Positions 42,596-49,782 of a DNA stretch of 64,000 bases are shown here, one piece after another. The notes beneath the pieces are model-generated. The model worked only from the letters and a program-made list of their open reading frames with translations, did no database searches and had not been told where the DNA came from. How positions within the stretch are numbered: position 1 is the first letter of the stretch; each line of letters starts with the position of its first letter. Source of the stretch: an uncultured Candidatus Saccharibacteria bacterium (GTDB lineage Bacteria > Patescibacteriota > Saccharimonadia > Saccharimonadales > Saccharimonadaceae); the NCBI GenBank assembly GCA_948945085.1, contig CARBGY010000004.1:34456-98455 (forward strand). Direction: 5' to 3'. The translations under genes and the position numbers were made by a program.

Positions 42596-44524
42596 ATGAC
42601 TTGGTATTCTGGAGAAGTACAGGCAAGTAGCTTTATCAAGGCACGGTTGATAGTCGATGAAAGCAGGTCTGGTAATACATCTACCATTACTGCGAGACTA
42701 CAATATCGCCGTACCAACAGCTATAATGGACAAACATTTCAATACGGCAACGGTTGCAATATCTACATTACCATCGATGGACAAACTTTCACGATCCCAC
42801 AAGCCTACAACTCCTATAGTTCCATTCCTGCCTATAATAATGACTGGATCACTTTTGCAACGGCAACAAAGAACATTAGCCATAACGAAGCAAAGACTAT
42901 TAGCTGTAGTTGGTCGACCGCCAATATGGGGGCATACCTCAGTAGCTCAGGTTCAATGTCCTGTACTTTGGCGGCATTTATTACTAAGCTGTCAGCCATA
43001 GGTGTCAATGCTACTTCTCGATCGAATGACATATCAGCTCGTTTTTGGTGGATGAATAGAGCTGGAGTACAGGTTCATATTGCCTGTGAGGAAATTGATG
43101 ATTCAGGAAATTACATCAGCACGATAGAGCAATGGACTAATCAAGCTGGTACCGCTGGTCAGATTAGCGAGAAATACTATTCGCTTACTGCTGCTCAAAG
43201 ACTTAAATACGACAACCTCGGACGAAACAGGATTAGGTGGACACTCAAGACTGTATCAAGTGGAACGGTGTTATATTACGATTGCCACGATTACGATTAC
43301 AATCGAGCCTCTACTCCATCACTGTCTGCATTTACGGTAGGATCGAGCGTGCCAATTCGTACCAATCGGCAAAGAAGTAGTATGACCCATACTGCTGTGA
43401 TTCTAATTGCAAACAGCACGATCAGGACGATCAATGACATCGGAACTAGCATTAACTGGGATTCGGCAGCGGATGAGGGCGTTATTTATGCTCAGGAAAC
43501 ACAAAAATCTTCTACTACGGTTACGGTTCGGCTAAATACATATATTGGCAGCACTCTTATTGGTACTAAAACTGCACAGGTTAATGCTACCTTTCGTCTT
43601 AGCGAGGTTGCTCCGATTTTCACGAACTTTACCTATCGTGACTCGAATACCAATGTTGTCGCCGTAACTGGTAATAATCAAGTATTCGTCAAAGGACAGT
43701 CTAACCTTATTGCAACAGTTCCAGTAGCGGATAAGATGATCCCACGACAGGCAACGACTGGTAAATCATATACATTCACCTTAGGCAGTATCAGTATTAC
43801 CCAAGCATTTTCAAATACGGCTGATGTGTCGGCGAACTTCGGCAAGGTTCTTAATGCTGGTAGCCAGCGTTTGACCGTCAAGGCGTTTGATAATCGCTCC
43901 ATCTCTACTTCTATCTATAAAGACATTCAAGTTATTGACTATGCCTCTCCAACCCTTACGCCAAAGATCGAAAGGTTAAATGGTTTTGAAGATCGCACAA
44001 CGGTCAAGTTGGAGGGCGAATTCTATCTAGTACCAGTAAATAATGTAGCCAAAAATACAATCACGAGTATTAAGTGTCGCTACAAGAAATCGCAAGAGAC
44101 CTCTTGGAAAAGCTGGCAGGAGCTTAGCTTTACGACCTCGCAGAAGAACGGCAAGGGTATAGTGACTGGCTCTAGTGGTGGCGTGTTGTTTGATTTGGAT
44201 AATACCTCAGCTTGGGATTTTGAGTTTCAGATTACAGATCGTTTCTCATCTACGATAGTTACTGGGCAAGTTTCTGTTGGCATTCCTATTATGTTCTTCA
44301 GCTCAGATGGGCGTATCAGCATTAACTGTATGCCAGATGGATACGACAAAGGTCTGTACCTCAAAGCTAAAGATCAGGTATTTAAGCAGATTTATCCAGT
44401 AGGTACGATTTTTGAGACTACACAAGCAACTTCACCAGAGGAAAATTTTGGCGGAACTTGGCGGCAAATTGGAACTCGTACGGTTGGTAGCACGACAATT
44501 TACACATACCAAAGGAGCTATTAA
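42596..44524 (+). CDS. minor structural/tail tip protein (DUF859-like)
   Basis: The 642-aa beta-rich protein fits the DUF859 siphovirus minor structural family (TSTITARLQYRRTNSYNG near the start). Its last 50 residues, IYPVGTIFETTQATSPEENFGGTW, are the common phage baseplate wedge/collar motif. It lies 3 bp after the hub gene and ends the module. Confidence 0.8.
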   Translation: MTWYSGEVQASSFIKARLIVDESRSGNTSTITARLQYRRTNSYNGQTFQYGNGCNIYITIDGQTFTIPQAYNSYSSIPAYNNDWITFATATKNISHNEAKTISCSWSTANMGAYLSSSGSMSCTLAAFITKLSAIGVNATSRSNDISARFWWMNRAGVQVHIACEEIDDSGNYISTIEQWTNQAGTAGQISEKYYSLTAAQRLKYDNLGRNRIRWTLKTVSSGTVLYYDCHDYDYNRASTPSLSAFTVGSSVPIRTNRQRSSMTHTAVILIANSTIRTINDIGTSINWDSAADEGVIYAQETQKSSTTVTVRLNTYIGSTLIGTKTAQVNATFRLSEVAPIFTNFTYRDSNTNVVAVTGNNQVFVKGQSNLIATVPVADKMIPRQATTGKSYTFTLGSISITQAFSNTADVSANFGKVLNAGSQRLTVKAFDNRSISTSIYKDIQVIDYASPTLTPKIERLNGFEDRTTVKLEGEFYLVPVNNVAKNTITSIKCRYKKSQETSWKSWQELSFTTSQKNGKGIVTGSSGGVLFDLDNTSAWDFEFQITDRFSSTIVTGQVSVGIPIMFFSSDGRISINCMPDGYDKGLYLKAKDQVFKQIYPVGTIFETTQATSPEENFGGTWRQIGTRTVGSTTIYTYQRSY

Positions 44525-44596
44525 GGTAAAGCTAAAATAAATTGCAATAGTGTATAATCAATGATGTGGCTTATCGACTCTCACCACATTATTTTG

Positions 44597-44651
44597 TGAT
44601 ATAATTTAACTAAGAATCAGTCGCAACTATCTAAACGATAGTTGCTTTTTT
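44597..44651 (+). promoter_or_regulatory. phage late promoter-attenuator cassette E
   Basis: TGA-TATAAT (-10 at 44600-44605), AATCAGTCGCA (44615-44625, one base off), stem GCAACTATC/GATAGTTGC (44623-44631/44637-44645), TTTTTT (44646-44651). It heads the lysis module. Confidence 0.8.
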
Positions 44652-44662
44652 AATGGAGAAAT

Positions 44663-45112
44663 ATGGACGCTAATACTGCATCAATCATCGGTATGACTAT
44701 CACAACGATTGGCACGATAATTGTTGCTATTATTTCGAACCGTACGAAAAACCATGTTAAAGATGGAACTGCTGCAACCGAAGAACTCAAGAAAGAGTTG
44801 CAAGAGGTTAAAAGCGAAGTCAGAGAGACAAAAGGCGAAGTACAAGTACTCAAGGGGGAGCTATCAGAGAATAACTTGGAAACTTTGGCGACTGATATAA
44901 CAGTAGCACTCGAACATCACGAAGATGACATTGAGCCGTTAATCGAGCTTGGCAGAAAGTATTTTAAGAAGCTTGGTGGCAATTCGCATATCAGCAAACC
45001 GTATGCGGCGTGGGCGGTCAAACATCACATCGATATTTCGGAATTTTATACAGAGCATAACAACCTGAAATTATACATGGAAAACCCAAAGCTTTCGGAG
45101 AAAGGAGCGTAA
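44663..45112 (+). CDS. membrane protein with coiled coil, lysis module
   Basis: The 149-aa protein has one N-terminal transmembrane helix (residues 5-25), a coiled coil (about 40-70) and a soluble helical C-terminus. Single-span coiled-coil proteins in this place are often holin-associated or spanin-like. It ends right at the start of the endolysin gene. Confidence 0.65.
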   Translation: MDANTASIIGMTITTIGTIIVAIISNRTKNHVKDGTAATEELKKELQEVKSEVRETKGEVQVLKGELSENNLETLATDITVALEHHEDDIEPLIELGRKYFKKLGGNSHISKPYAAWAVKHHIDISEFYTEHNNLKLYMENPKLSEKGA

Positions 45113-46342
45113 ATGATAGATTATCTTATAGTTGTGGCACTTGGTGTAGGCGTATTTTATGCTGCTTATTTCTTTAATTTGCTGTCGGGTATAGCTAAGA
45201 ACTTATATGTGCAAGATCTTGAGTTTGACTGGCATAAGTTATTCAAAGGAATTGCTAAGTGGCTCATAGCAGGTATTGCGACTGTCGGCGGGGCATCTGT
45301 TATCTATGCGGCTGGCTGGTACGGTAAGAATGTCGGCGTAGAATGGGGTGCTGCCGCTCAGGCTCTCTCGAAGGATGCTCTGATCGCCGCTGTGACAACT
45401 GGTGTTGGATACCAAATCATTAGTTTAGTGTCAAACATCGCCCATATCTTCAAGGCTGGACATACGGAAGACTTAGATATTGAGTTTAATGATGAGTTAG
45501 CGGATTATGAAGCAATAGCCGACAAGACAAAGGAGATTATAGCGAATGTCGTCGACTTCTTCACTCCTGAAGACTATGCAGAAAAACACGGTGAGTGGGA
45601 AGAAAAAGGTGGTATTGGGCAACATTATACTGTACCGATTGGCAACTTCGAGATCTTTAAGAACGCAACCCTCGGTAGAGGCTATGACATCGATAATTAC
45701 TACGGTCAGCAATGCTGGGACTATGCAGCCCTGCTGTGGCAGCAACTTGGTTTATCGCTACTTACTGGCAACGGTTTGGCGATCGGCTGTTGGGATCTAA
45801 AGCGAGAGGTCAATAAATCTAGCCAATTCGATCTAGTTTATAATGTGAACGATCTCAAAGCTGGAGATGTTGTGGTTATGCGACCAAATCACATCGGGTT
45901 CTTCGTTGGCTGGTCTGGCAATTATATGCAGATCTTAGGGCAGAATCAAGGCGGTACGCCGTGTGCGGCTGGGGGAAGTGCGGTCAATATCGTAAATATC
46001 GCTAAGTCGTCATTTGCTGGAGCATTTCGATACAAAGCTTGGAATAAGGCTACCACTACACAGGTCATTACTCAGCCTGTTTCTCCGACTCCTAAGGTTT
46101 CTGCCGATGATAAGCCAAAGCAGTCCAGTAGTGGTAGCACCGCAAAGAAAAATACTGTAACTTACAAATACAAAAAAGGCGACACCTTTGGTCAAGTGAT
46201 CCTGAATCTTGGCTTGCAGAGTAGCCATGGTTTATGGGGAACAGGTGGTGATGTAGAGTATTATACCAACCAGCTCCACGAACAGGGGATCTATGGAAAC
46301 ATTCCTGTAGGTGCCACGATTACTTTAACAAGGCGAAACTAA
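45113..46342 (+). CDS. endolysin with holin-like membrane N-terminus, CHAP domain and LysM-like C-terminus
   Basis: The 409-aa protein has two to three membrane helices (about 5-25, 45-65, 85-110). A CHAP-type amidase/endopeptidase domain (about 185-310) carries the catalytic Cys in GQQCWDYAALLW and His in RPNHIGFFVG. A Ser/Lys/Pro linker and a 60-residue LysM-like C-terminus (YKYKKGDTFGQVI) follow. CHAP enzymes cut peptidoglycan peptides. Fusing a membrane part to the enzyme is unusual; the protein may work as a self-exporting or membrane-tethered lysin (inference). Confidence 0.82.
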   Translation: MIDYLIVVALGVGVFYAAYFFNLLSGIAKNLYVQDLEFDWHKLFKGIAKWLIAGIATVGGASVIYAAGWYGKNVGVEWGAAAQALSKDALIAAVTTGVGYQIISLVSNIAHIFKAGHTEDLDIEFNDELADYEAIADKTKEIIANVVDFFTPEDYAEKHGEWEEKGGIGQHYTVPIGNFEIFKNATLGRGYDIDNYYGQQCWDYAALLWQQLGLSLLTGNGLAIGCWDLKREVNKSSQFDLVYNVNDLKAGDVVVMRPNHIGFFVGWSGNYMQILGQNQGGTPCAAGGSAVNIVNIAKSSFAGAFRYKAWNKATTTQVITQPVSPTPKVSADDKPKQSSSGSTAKKNTVTYKYKKGDTFGQVILNLGLQSSHGLWGTGGDVEYYTNQLHEQGIYGNIPVGATITLTRRN

Positions 46343-46343
46343 A

Positions 46344-46526
46344 ATGGATAATTCAGGAGTTAAGGTGAAAATGCATACTGGCTGCTCCTGTTGGTATTGC
46401 CGCCATGGCAGAAATAGAATTGTACGGCGAGAGTTCCAACGCAAGATGCGTCATCTTCATAAAAAGGAACTGAAGAACAAAGGCGAAGTCGTTAATGCCA
46501 ATCTGTCTATAGGCTATACGGATTAA
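46344..46526 (+). CDS. small Cys-rich basic protein
   Basis: The 60-aa basic protein starts 1 nt after the lysin stop. It has a CSCWYC cluster and RREFQRKMRHLHKKELK helix. No family is recognised. It is the last gene before the tRNA array. Confidence 0.5.
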   Translation: MDNSGVKVKMHTGCSCWYCRHGRNRIVRREFQRKMRHLHKKELKNKGEVVNANLSIGYTD

Positions 46527-46624
46527 ACCTCTATAAAAATCCAATAGAAGTAACTAGCATTTTAATAAGACGAAATTAGATAACAAATAGACCATCTTCG
46601 CCAAGTGGTGAAAATGGTCAGTAT

Positions 46625-46700
46625 GATACCATGGTCGAATTGGTTAGGCGACAGTTCGCAAAACTGTATCATGTCGGTTCGAGTCCGACTGGTATCTCCA
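46625..46700 (+). tRNA. tRNA-Cys(GCA)
   Basis: Acceptor GATACCA/TGGTATC, anticodon loop TCGCAAA in stem ACAGT/ACTGT, T arm GTCGG/CCGAC, encoded CCA. First of the prophage array. A second Cys tRNA of the host is at 61411. Confidence 0.9.
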
Positions 46701-46764
46701 AAAGGTTCTACCTTATTGATACGAACTCTTATGTTCTTTGAGTAGGTGAGGTAGTCGTTATGTT

Positions 46765-46838
46765 GTGTATGGTCTTAATGGTCAAGACGCTAGTTTGTGG
46801 CACTAGAAATACGAGTTCGATTCTCGTTGCACACCCCA
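46765..46838 (+). tRNA. tRNA-His(GTG)
   Basis: Anticodon loop TTGTGGC in stem CTAGT/ACTAG, T arm ACGAG/CTCGT, discriminator C and CCA. The acceptor GTGTATG/TGCACAC has one mismatch and two G-U pairs, and the base before it is T, so the usual G-1 is absent. Confidence 0.75.
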
Positions 46839-46841
46839 TAA

Positions 46842-46918
46842 TCAAGAGTAGGCAAATTGGTAAAGCCACTGCTCTCTGAAAGCAGAATCTATAGGTTCGA
46901 ATCCTATCTCTTGAGCCA
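46842..46918 (+). tRNA. tRNA-Gln(CTG)
   Basis: Acceptor TCAAGAG/CTCTTGA, anticodon loop CTCTGAA in stem CTGCT/AGCAG, T arm ATAGG/CCTAT, encoded CCA. Confidence 0.88.
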
Positions 46919-46929
46919 TTAACAAATAA

Positions 46930-47005
46930 TGGAGGATACAGTTCTGGTGAACTGGTGAGCCTCATAAACTCAATTAGGTGAGTTCGATTCTCACTCCTCC
47001 AACCA
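46930..47005 (+). tRNA. tRNA-Met(CAT)
   Basis: Acceptor TGGAGGA/TCCTCCA, anticodon loop CTCATAA, T arm GTGAG/CTCAC, encoded CCA. Elongator, initiator or lysidine-modified Ile identity cannot be told apart here. Confidence 0.85.
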
Positions 47006-47011
47006 CAATAA

Positions 47012-47087
47012 TGCAGGATAGCTTAGTTGGTAGAGTGCCGCTCTGTTAAAGCGAGGGTCGTGGGTTCGAATCCCACTCCTGCAGCCA
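47012..47087 (+). tRNA. tRNA-Asn(GTT)
   Basis: Acceptor TGCAGGA/TCCTGCA, anticodon loop CTGTTAA, T arm GTGGG/CCCAC, encoded CCA. Confidence 0.9.
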
Positions 47088-47092
47088 TATTT

Positions 47093-47177
47093 GGAGAGTA
47101 GCCGAATGGTTAGGAAACTGTCCTGAAAACAGTCGAGGTGAAAGCCTTTGAGGGTTCGACTCCCTTGCTCTCCGCCA
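47093..47177 (+). tRNA. tRNA-Ser(TGA)
   Basis: Acceptor GGAGAGT/GCTCTCC, anticodon loop CCTGAAA in stem ACTGT/ACAGT, long variable arm as expected for Ser, encoded CCA. Confidence 0.9.
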
Positions 47178-47181
47178 AAAT

Positions 47182-47267
47182 GGAAGATAAATCAGCAAGG
47201 TGCTGGCACGGTTCGCTAAACCGATGGTATCGCAAGGTATGAGTTTCGATTGCTCTGTCTTCCGCCA
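47182..47267 (+). tRNA. tRNA-Ser(GCT)
   Basis: Acceptor GGAAGAT/GTCTTCC, anticodon loop TCGCTAA, long variable arm, encoded CCA. The T stem has one mismatch. Confidence 0.85.
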
Positions 47268-47271
47268 ATCA

Positions 47272-47345
47272 TGAGGATTAGCTCAAAAGCAGAGCGGTCG
47301 TCTTATACACGACTGACAGTGGGGCAGTACCACTATCCTCAACCA
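47272..47345 (+). tRNA. tRNA-Ile(TAT)
   Basis: Acceptor TGAGGAT/ATCCTCA, anticodon loop CTTATAC in stem GTCGT/ACGAC, T arm AGTGG/CCACT with an atypical loop GGCAGTA in place of TTCGANT, encoded CCA. TAT anticodons reading AUA are rare in bacteria but common in phages. Confidence 0.82.
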
Positions 47346-47348
47346 TAT

Positions 47349-47435
47349 ACCAGAACGGTGGAGTCAGAGAGCCACAGCAGCCTGTAAAGCTGCCGACTTC
47401 GGTCTGAGTAGGTGCAAATCCTTCTTCTGGTACCA
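47349..47435 (+). tRNA. tRNA-Tyr(GTA)
   Basis: Acceptor ACCAGAA/TTCTGGT, anticodon loop CTGTAAA in stem GCAGC/GCTGC, long variable arm, encoded CCA. T loop TGCAAAT. Confidence 0.87.
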
Positions 47436-47437
47436 AT

Positions 47438-47511
47438 ATGGATGTAGGCTAATAGCAAACTATCGCTCTGATACTGCGATGTCGGTGGGGCAGAACCACC
47501 CATCCCTACCA
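47438..47511 (+). tRNA. tRNA-Ile(GAT)
   Basis: Anticodon loop CTGATAC, T arm GGTGG/CCACC with loop GGCAGAA, encoded CCA. The acceptor ATGGATG/CATCCCT has one mismatch. It shares its odd T loop with tRNA-Ile(TAT). Confidence 0.75.
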
Positions 47512-47516
47512 CATAA

Positions 47517-47591
47517 GGGGTATTCGTCCAATGGCTAAGACACTGGGTCTTCAACCCAGAAAAAGCAGTTCGAATCTGCTATACCTCACCA
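47517..47591 (+). tRNA. tRNA-Glu(TTC)
   Basis: Acceptor GGGGTAT/ATACCTC (one G-U), anticodon loop TCTTCAA in stem CTGGG/CCCAG, encoded CCA. Confidence 0.9.
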
Positions 47592-47592
47592 T

Positions 47593-47669
47593 TTCGAGGT
47601 GGACAAACTGGTAAAGTCATCAGTCTTTGAAGCTGAAAAATGCTGGTTCAAATCCAGCCCTCGAAGCCA
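47593..47669 (+). tRNA. tRNA-Gln(TTG)
   Basis: Acceptor TTCGAGG/CCTCGAA, anticodon loop CTTTGAA, T arm GCTGG/CCAGC, encoded CCA. Confidence 0.9.
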
Positions 47670-47672
47670 AAT

Positions 47673-47750
47673 GGCTGTGTAGTCCAATAGGTAGAGACAG
47701 CTGGCTCAAAACTAGTTCAGGTCTGAGTTCGAATCTCAGCACAGCTACCA
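47673..47750 (+). tRNA. tRNA with CAA (Leu) anticodon, short variable arm
   Basis: Acceptor GGCTGTG/CACAGCT (one G-U), anticodon loop CTCAAAA, T arm CTGAG/CTCAG, encoded CCA. At 78 nt it lacks the long variable arm that bacterial tRNA-Leu normally has, so charging by LeuRS is uncertain. Confidence 0.72.
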
Positions 47751-47753
47751 TTT

Positions 47754-47829
47754 GTCGCTCTAGCTCAGCGGTTAGAGCATCTGCCTGAAGAACAGAAGGT
47801 GCTTGGTTCGACACCAAGGGGCGACACCA
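47754..47829 (+). tRNA. tRNA-Phe(GAA)
   Basis: Acceptor GTCGCTC/GGGCGAC (one T-G), anticodon loop CTGAAGA, T arm CTTGG/CCAAG, encoded CCA. Confidence 0.88.
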
Positions 47830-47832
47830 CAA

Positions 47833-47937
47833 GGGGATAGGATAGGTCTAGACTCCAAGCGAAGAACGAAAACGGCTAAAGAAATAAGTTCGAAGTAACT
47901 TGGCAGGACATGGGTTCGATGCCCATAATCTCCACCA
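47833..47937 (+). ncRNA. tmRNA-like RNA inside the tRNA array
   Basis: A 105-nt RNA begins GGGGATA and ends with T arm ATGGG/CCCAT and AATCTCCACCA, the typical 3' end of tmRNA. No 7-nt anticodon loop can be drawn. Instead CCAAG (near 47864) and CTTGG (near 47899) close a large loop, like helix 2 of tmRNA, with an Ala-starting frame GCG AAG AAC GAA AAC GGC TAA inside. It is far shorter than known tmRNAs and the tag lacks the hydrophobic end, so it may be reduced, decayed or a different tRNA-like RNA. Confidence 0.45.
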
Positions 47938-47943
47938 AACTAT

Positions 47944-48020
47944 GTCACCTTAGTCCAACTGGTAGAGGCATATGCCTTAGGGGCATATTAGTGTCAGTTC
48001 GAATCTGACAGGTGATACCA
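47944..48020 (+). tRNA. tRNA with TAG (Leu) anticodon, short variable arm
   Basis: Acceptor GTCACCT/AGGTGAT (one G-T), anticodon loop CTTAGGG in stem TATGC/GCATA, T arm GTCAG/CTGAC, encoded CCA. Like the CAA tRNA it has no long variable arm although the anticodon reads Leu codons. Confidence 0.75.
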
Positions 48021-48023
48021 TAA

Positions 48024-48100
48024 CAGGATGTAGCTCAGCGGTTTAGAGTGCGTGTTTTGGGAACACGAAGTCGTGAGTTCGAACCTCACCATCCTGACCA
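48024..48100 (+). tRNA. tRNA-Pro(TGG)
   Basis: Acceptor CAGGATG/CATCCTG, anticodon loop TTTGGGA in stem CGTGT/ACACG, T arm GTGAG/CTCAC, encoded CCA. Confidence 0.9.
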
Positions 48101-48174
48101 GAGCCTTTAGTTTATTGGTAGAATACCAGTCTCCAAAACTGGTGGACTCTGTTCGATTCAGAGAAGACTCGCCA
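48101..48174 (+). tRNA. tRNA-Trp(CCA)
   Basis: Anticodon loop CTCCAAA in stem CCAGT/ACTGG, T arm CTCTG/CAGAG, encoded CCA. The acceptor GAGCCTT/AAGACTC has one mismatch. Last tRNA of the array, starting the base after tRNA-Pro. Confidence 0.85.
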
Positions 48175-48177
48175 CAA

Positions 48178-48660
48178 TTATTTTTCAAATATAGATTCAC
48201 AATCACCCATAGTTACATAATTCGCAAAGCAATGTGGACAATGCAACCGTACAAGTGCCTCAGCCTCATTGTCTGGCACATAATTGCAAATGGCGAACGA
48301 ATCGTCTTCTACCTTAAACTGAGAGAAAAACTCCTGAATAGTGCCAAAGAACCAAATAGAGTTTTCAGTTCTAAAGGGCATAGATGCAAGTTTACTGGGT
48401 GGGTTTATGCCTACATATCTCTTGTGGTCTTTGAACCAATATGCCTGAAACCCATAGGCGGCACCAAAGTCGTAAATTACCCTATTTTTGGGAATTATTT
48501 TTGATAATAACTCATAGGTATTACCGCCACAGACAAGGCAAGATGAATCTATATCGGCACTAATGCCCCAGTTGTTCTTATCATTATAGACCTCATTAAA
48601 ATGTTGGCGATAATACGGATCGCTCATTATGGCTTTGTAGAGCGAGCTTTCTTCCATCAT
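48178..48660 (-). CDS. putative SAM-dependent methyltransferase with Cys pairs
   Basis: The 160-aa protein has a class I SAM-binding-like segment VIYDFGAAYGFQAYWFKD (near 60-78) and two Cys pairs, CLVCGG and CPHC, that may bind zinc. It is the last gene of the leftward early operon and meets the tRNA array end-on. Target unknown; protein, DNA and small-molecule methylation are all possible. Confidence 0.5.
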   Translation of the reverse strand: MMEESSLYKAIMSDPYYRQHFNEVYNDKNNWGISADIDSSCLVCGGNTYELLSKIIPKNRVIYDFGAAYGFQAYWFKDHKRYVGINPPSKLASMPFRTENSIWFFGTIQEFFSQFKVEDDSFAICNYVPDNEAEALVRLHCPHCFANYVTMGDCESIFEK

Positions 48661-48821
48661 CCGAAGATACCGCCAAACAAATCTTTTATATCCTTCGGCA
48701 CTTGTTCTCGTAGCTTAAACTCTCGCTCAGCTTCTTTACAAGCCTGCTCAAAAGTCTTGCCGCCTTTGAGATAAATCTCCATAGCACGCCTACCGATAGC
48801 GTCAGATTGAGTTTTATTCAT
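48657..48821 (-). CDS. small phage protein (54 aa)
   Basis: ATG at 48821 with GGGAG upstream; its stop overlaps the next start in ATGA fashion and its start overlaps the previous stop. The peptide is a charged helix (EIYLKGGKTFEQACKEAEREFKL). Too short for the usual ORF cut-off but tightly packed in the operon. Confidence 0.6.
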   Translation of the reverse strand: MNKTQSDAIGRRAMEIYLKGGKTFEQACKEAEREFKLREQVPKDIKDLFGGIFG

Positions 48822-48969
48822 TGTTTCGCATCTCCCTAACTATCATTCCTAAACAAAAGCCATAGATGGCACTCTCGACCCATTTGAGCCACCAAAACCG
48901 AAATGACAGCAGATTTATTACAAGAAAGAATAAAACGACCTTGAATGTATTAGAATTCGACTTTTTCAT
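48814..48969 (-). CDS. small membrane protein (51 aa)
   Basis: ATG at 48969 within the end of the endonuclease gene, stop overlapping the next gene. It has one transmembrane helix (VVLFFLVINLLSFRFWW) and a basic N-terminus. No function is known. Confidence 0.55.
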   Translation of the reverse strand: MKKSNSNTFKVVLFFLVINLLSFRFWWLKWVESAIYGFCLGMIVREMRNNE

Positions 48970-49525
48970 TCTTATAGCCTTTCAAGTATTCGTCTATTAT
49001 TTTCTTTGCCTCGTCAAACCCCACGGCAAACTCGGCACAATAGCCTCGCTGGCGTAGCTGCTCCAACATTAACGCTTGCTCCTCCGTGTGGAGATCCCAC
49101 CAATCACCTTGCTTGCGAAGTTTGGTTTCACCTTTGAGAATTTTACGAGCATCTTTGTCACGAATGAGTTTAGTACCGTCTTTTTTGAGTTCTAAATATA
49201 AACCTGATAGGGGGTGCATATAGTGCAGAGCGTACAATTCGAGCCACTCTGTATCGTAAAAGTCATCATTCTCTAAATCGCCACCCCATCTCTTTTTGTA
49301 AGATTGGAATAGTGGGGTTTTATCGTCAGAGTATACATATATGGGTTCCGCAATAAACATATCAGGATACGACTTACGACCTCCGTTTAGTCGCTTCTGT
49401 AGAGCTGCTTGTATCTTATTTAACTTCACTCCACTCCCAAAGTCGGAATGGAATATAATGCTTGGATATTGCAGGGTTAAGTAGTCGGCGACTTGTATTT
49501 GAACTGTGGTTTCTCCAGTAATCAC
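48950..49525 (-). CDS. VRR-NUC-type nuclease
   Basis: The 191-aa protein fits the VRR-NUC PD-(D/E)XK family: YPDMFIAEP (catalytic Asp), GLYLELKKDGT (ExK) and the C-terminal HTEEQALMLEQLRQRGYCAEFAVG, where Gln and aromatic residues are conserved. Phage VRR-NUCs cut branched DNA such as Holliday junctions. It overlaps the HNH gene by 4 nt. Confidence 0.85.
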   Translation of the reverse strand: MITGETTVQIQVADYLTLQYPSIIFHSDFGSGVKLNKIQAALQKRLNGGRKSYPDMFIAEPIYVYSDDKTPLFQSYKKRWGGDLENDDFYDTEWLELYALHYMHPLSGLYLELKKDGTKLIRDKDARKILKGETKLRKQGDWWDLHTEEQALMLEQLRQRGYCAEFAVGFDEAKKIIDEYLKGYKNEKVEF

Positions 49526-49782
49526 GATGAACCTTTCTTTATATTACACTTTCGGCAAGCAAGTTGGCAGTTTTCTAGTGTAGTGAGACCCCCTTTAGAT
49601 TTGGGCTTAATATGGTCTAGAGTGAGGTCTTTCTTATTTAAGATTTGTTTGCCACAAATAGCACAAACTGCTCCGTTCTTTTGCACTAACTGATTTTTAA
49701 TGAATTTGGTTTGAGCTACTTCGGCGTTTTTGTATGATTTAGGAATTTTTGGTCGCCTTTTTGGGATTTTGTAGTATCTCAT
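49522..49782 (-). CDS. HNH endonuclease
   Basis: The 86-aa protein has a complete HNH motif: CAICGKQ, LTLDHIKPKSKGG, ENCQLACRKCNIKKG (two CxxC zinc pairs and the catalytic His). Small HNH proteins help terminase-linked DNA cleavage or act as free-standing nucleases. It is coupled to both neighbours. Confidence 0.87.
   Translation of the reverse strand: MRYYKIPKRRPKIPKSYKNAEVAQTKFIKNQLVQKNGAVCAICGKQILNKKDLTLDHIKPKSKGGLTTLENCQLACRKCNIKKGSS

Noticed and set aside
46729..48206. Several minus-strand ORFs of 60-78 codons across the tRNA array
   Set aside because: They are antisense shadows of the T-arm sequences of the tRNAs and start and stop at tRNA boundaries.
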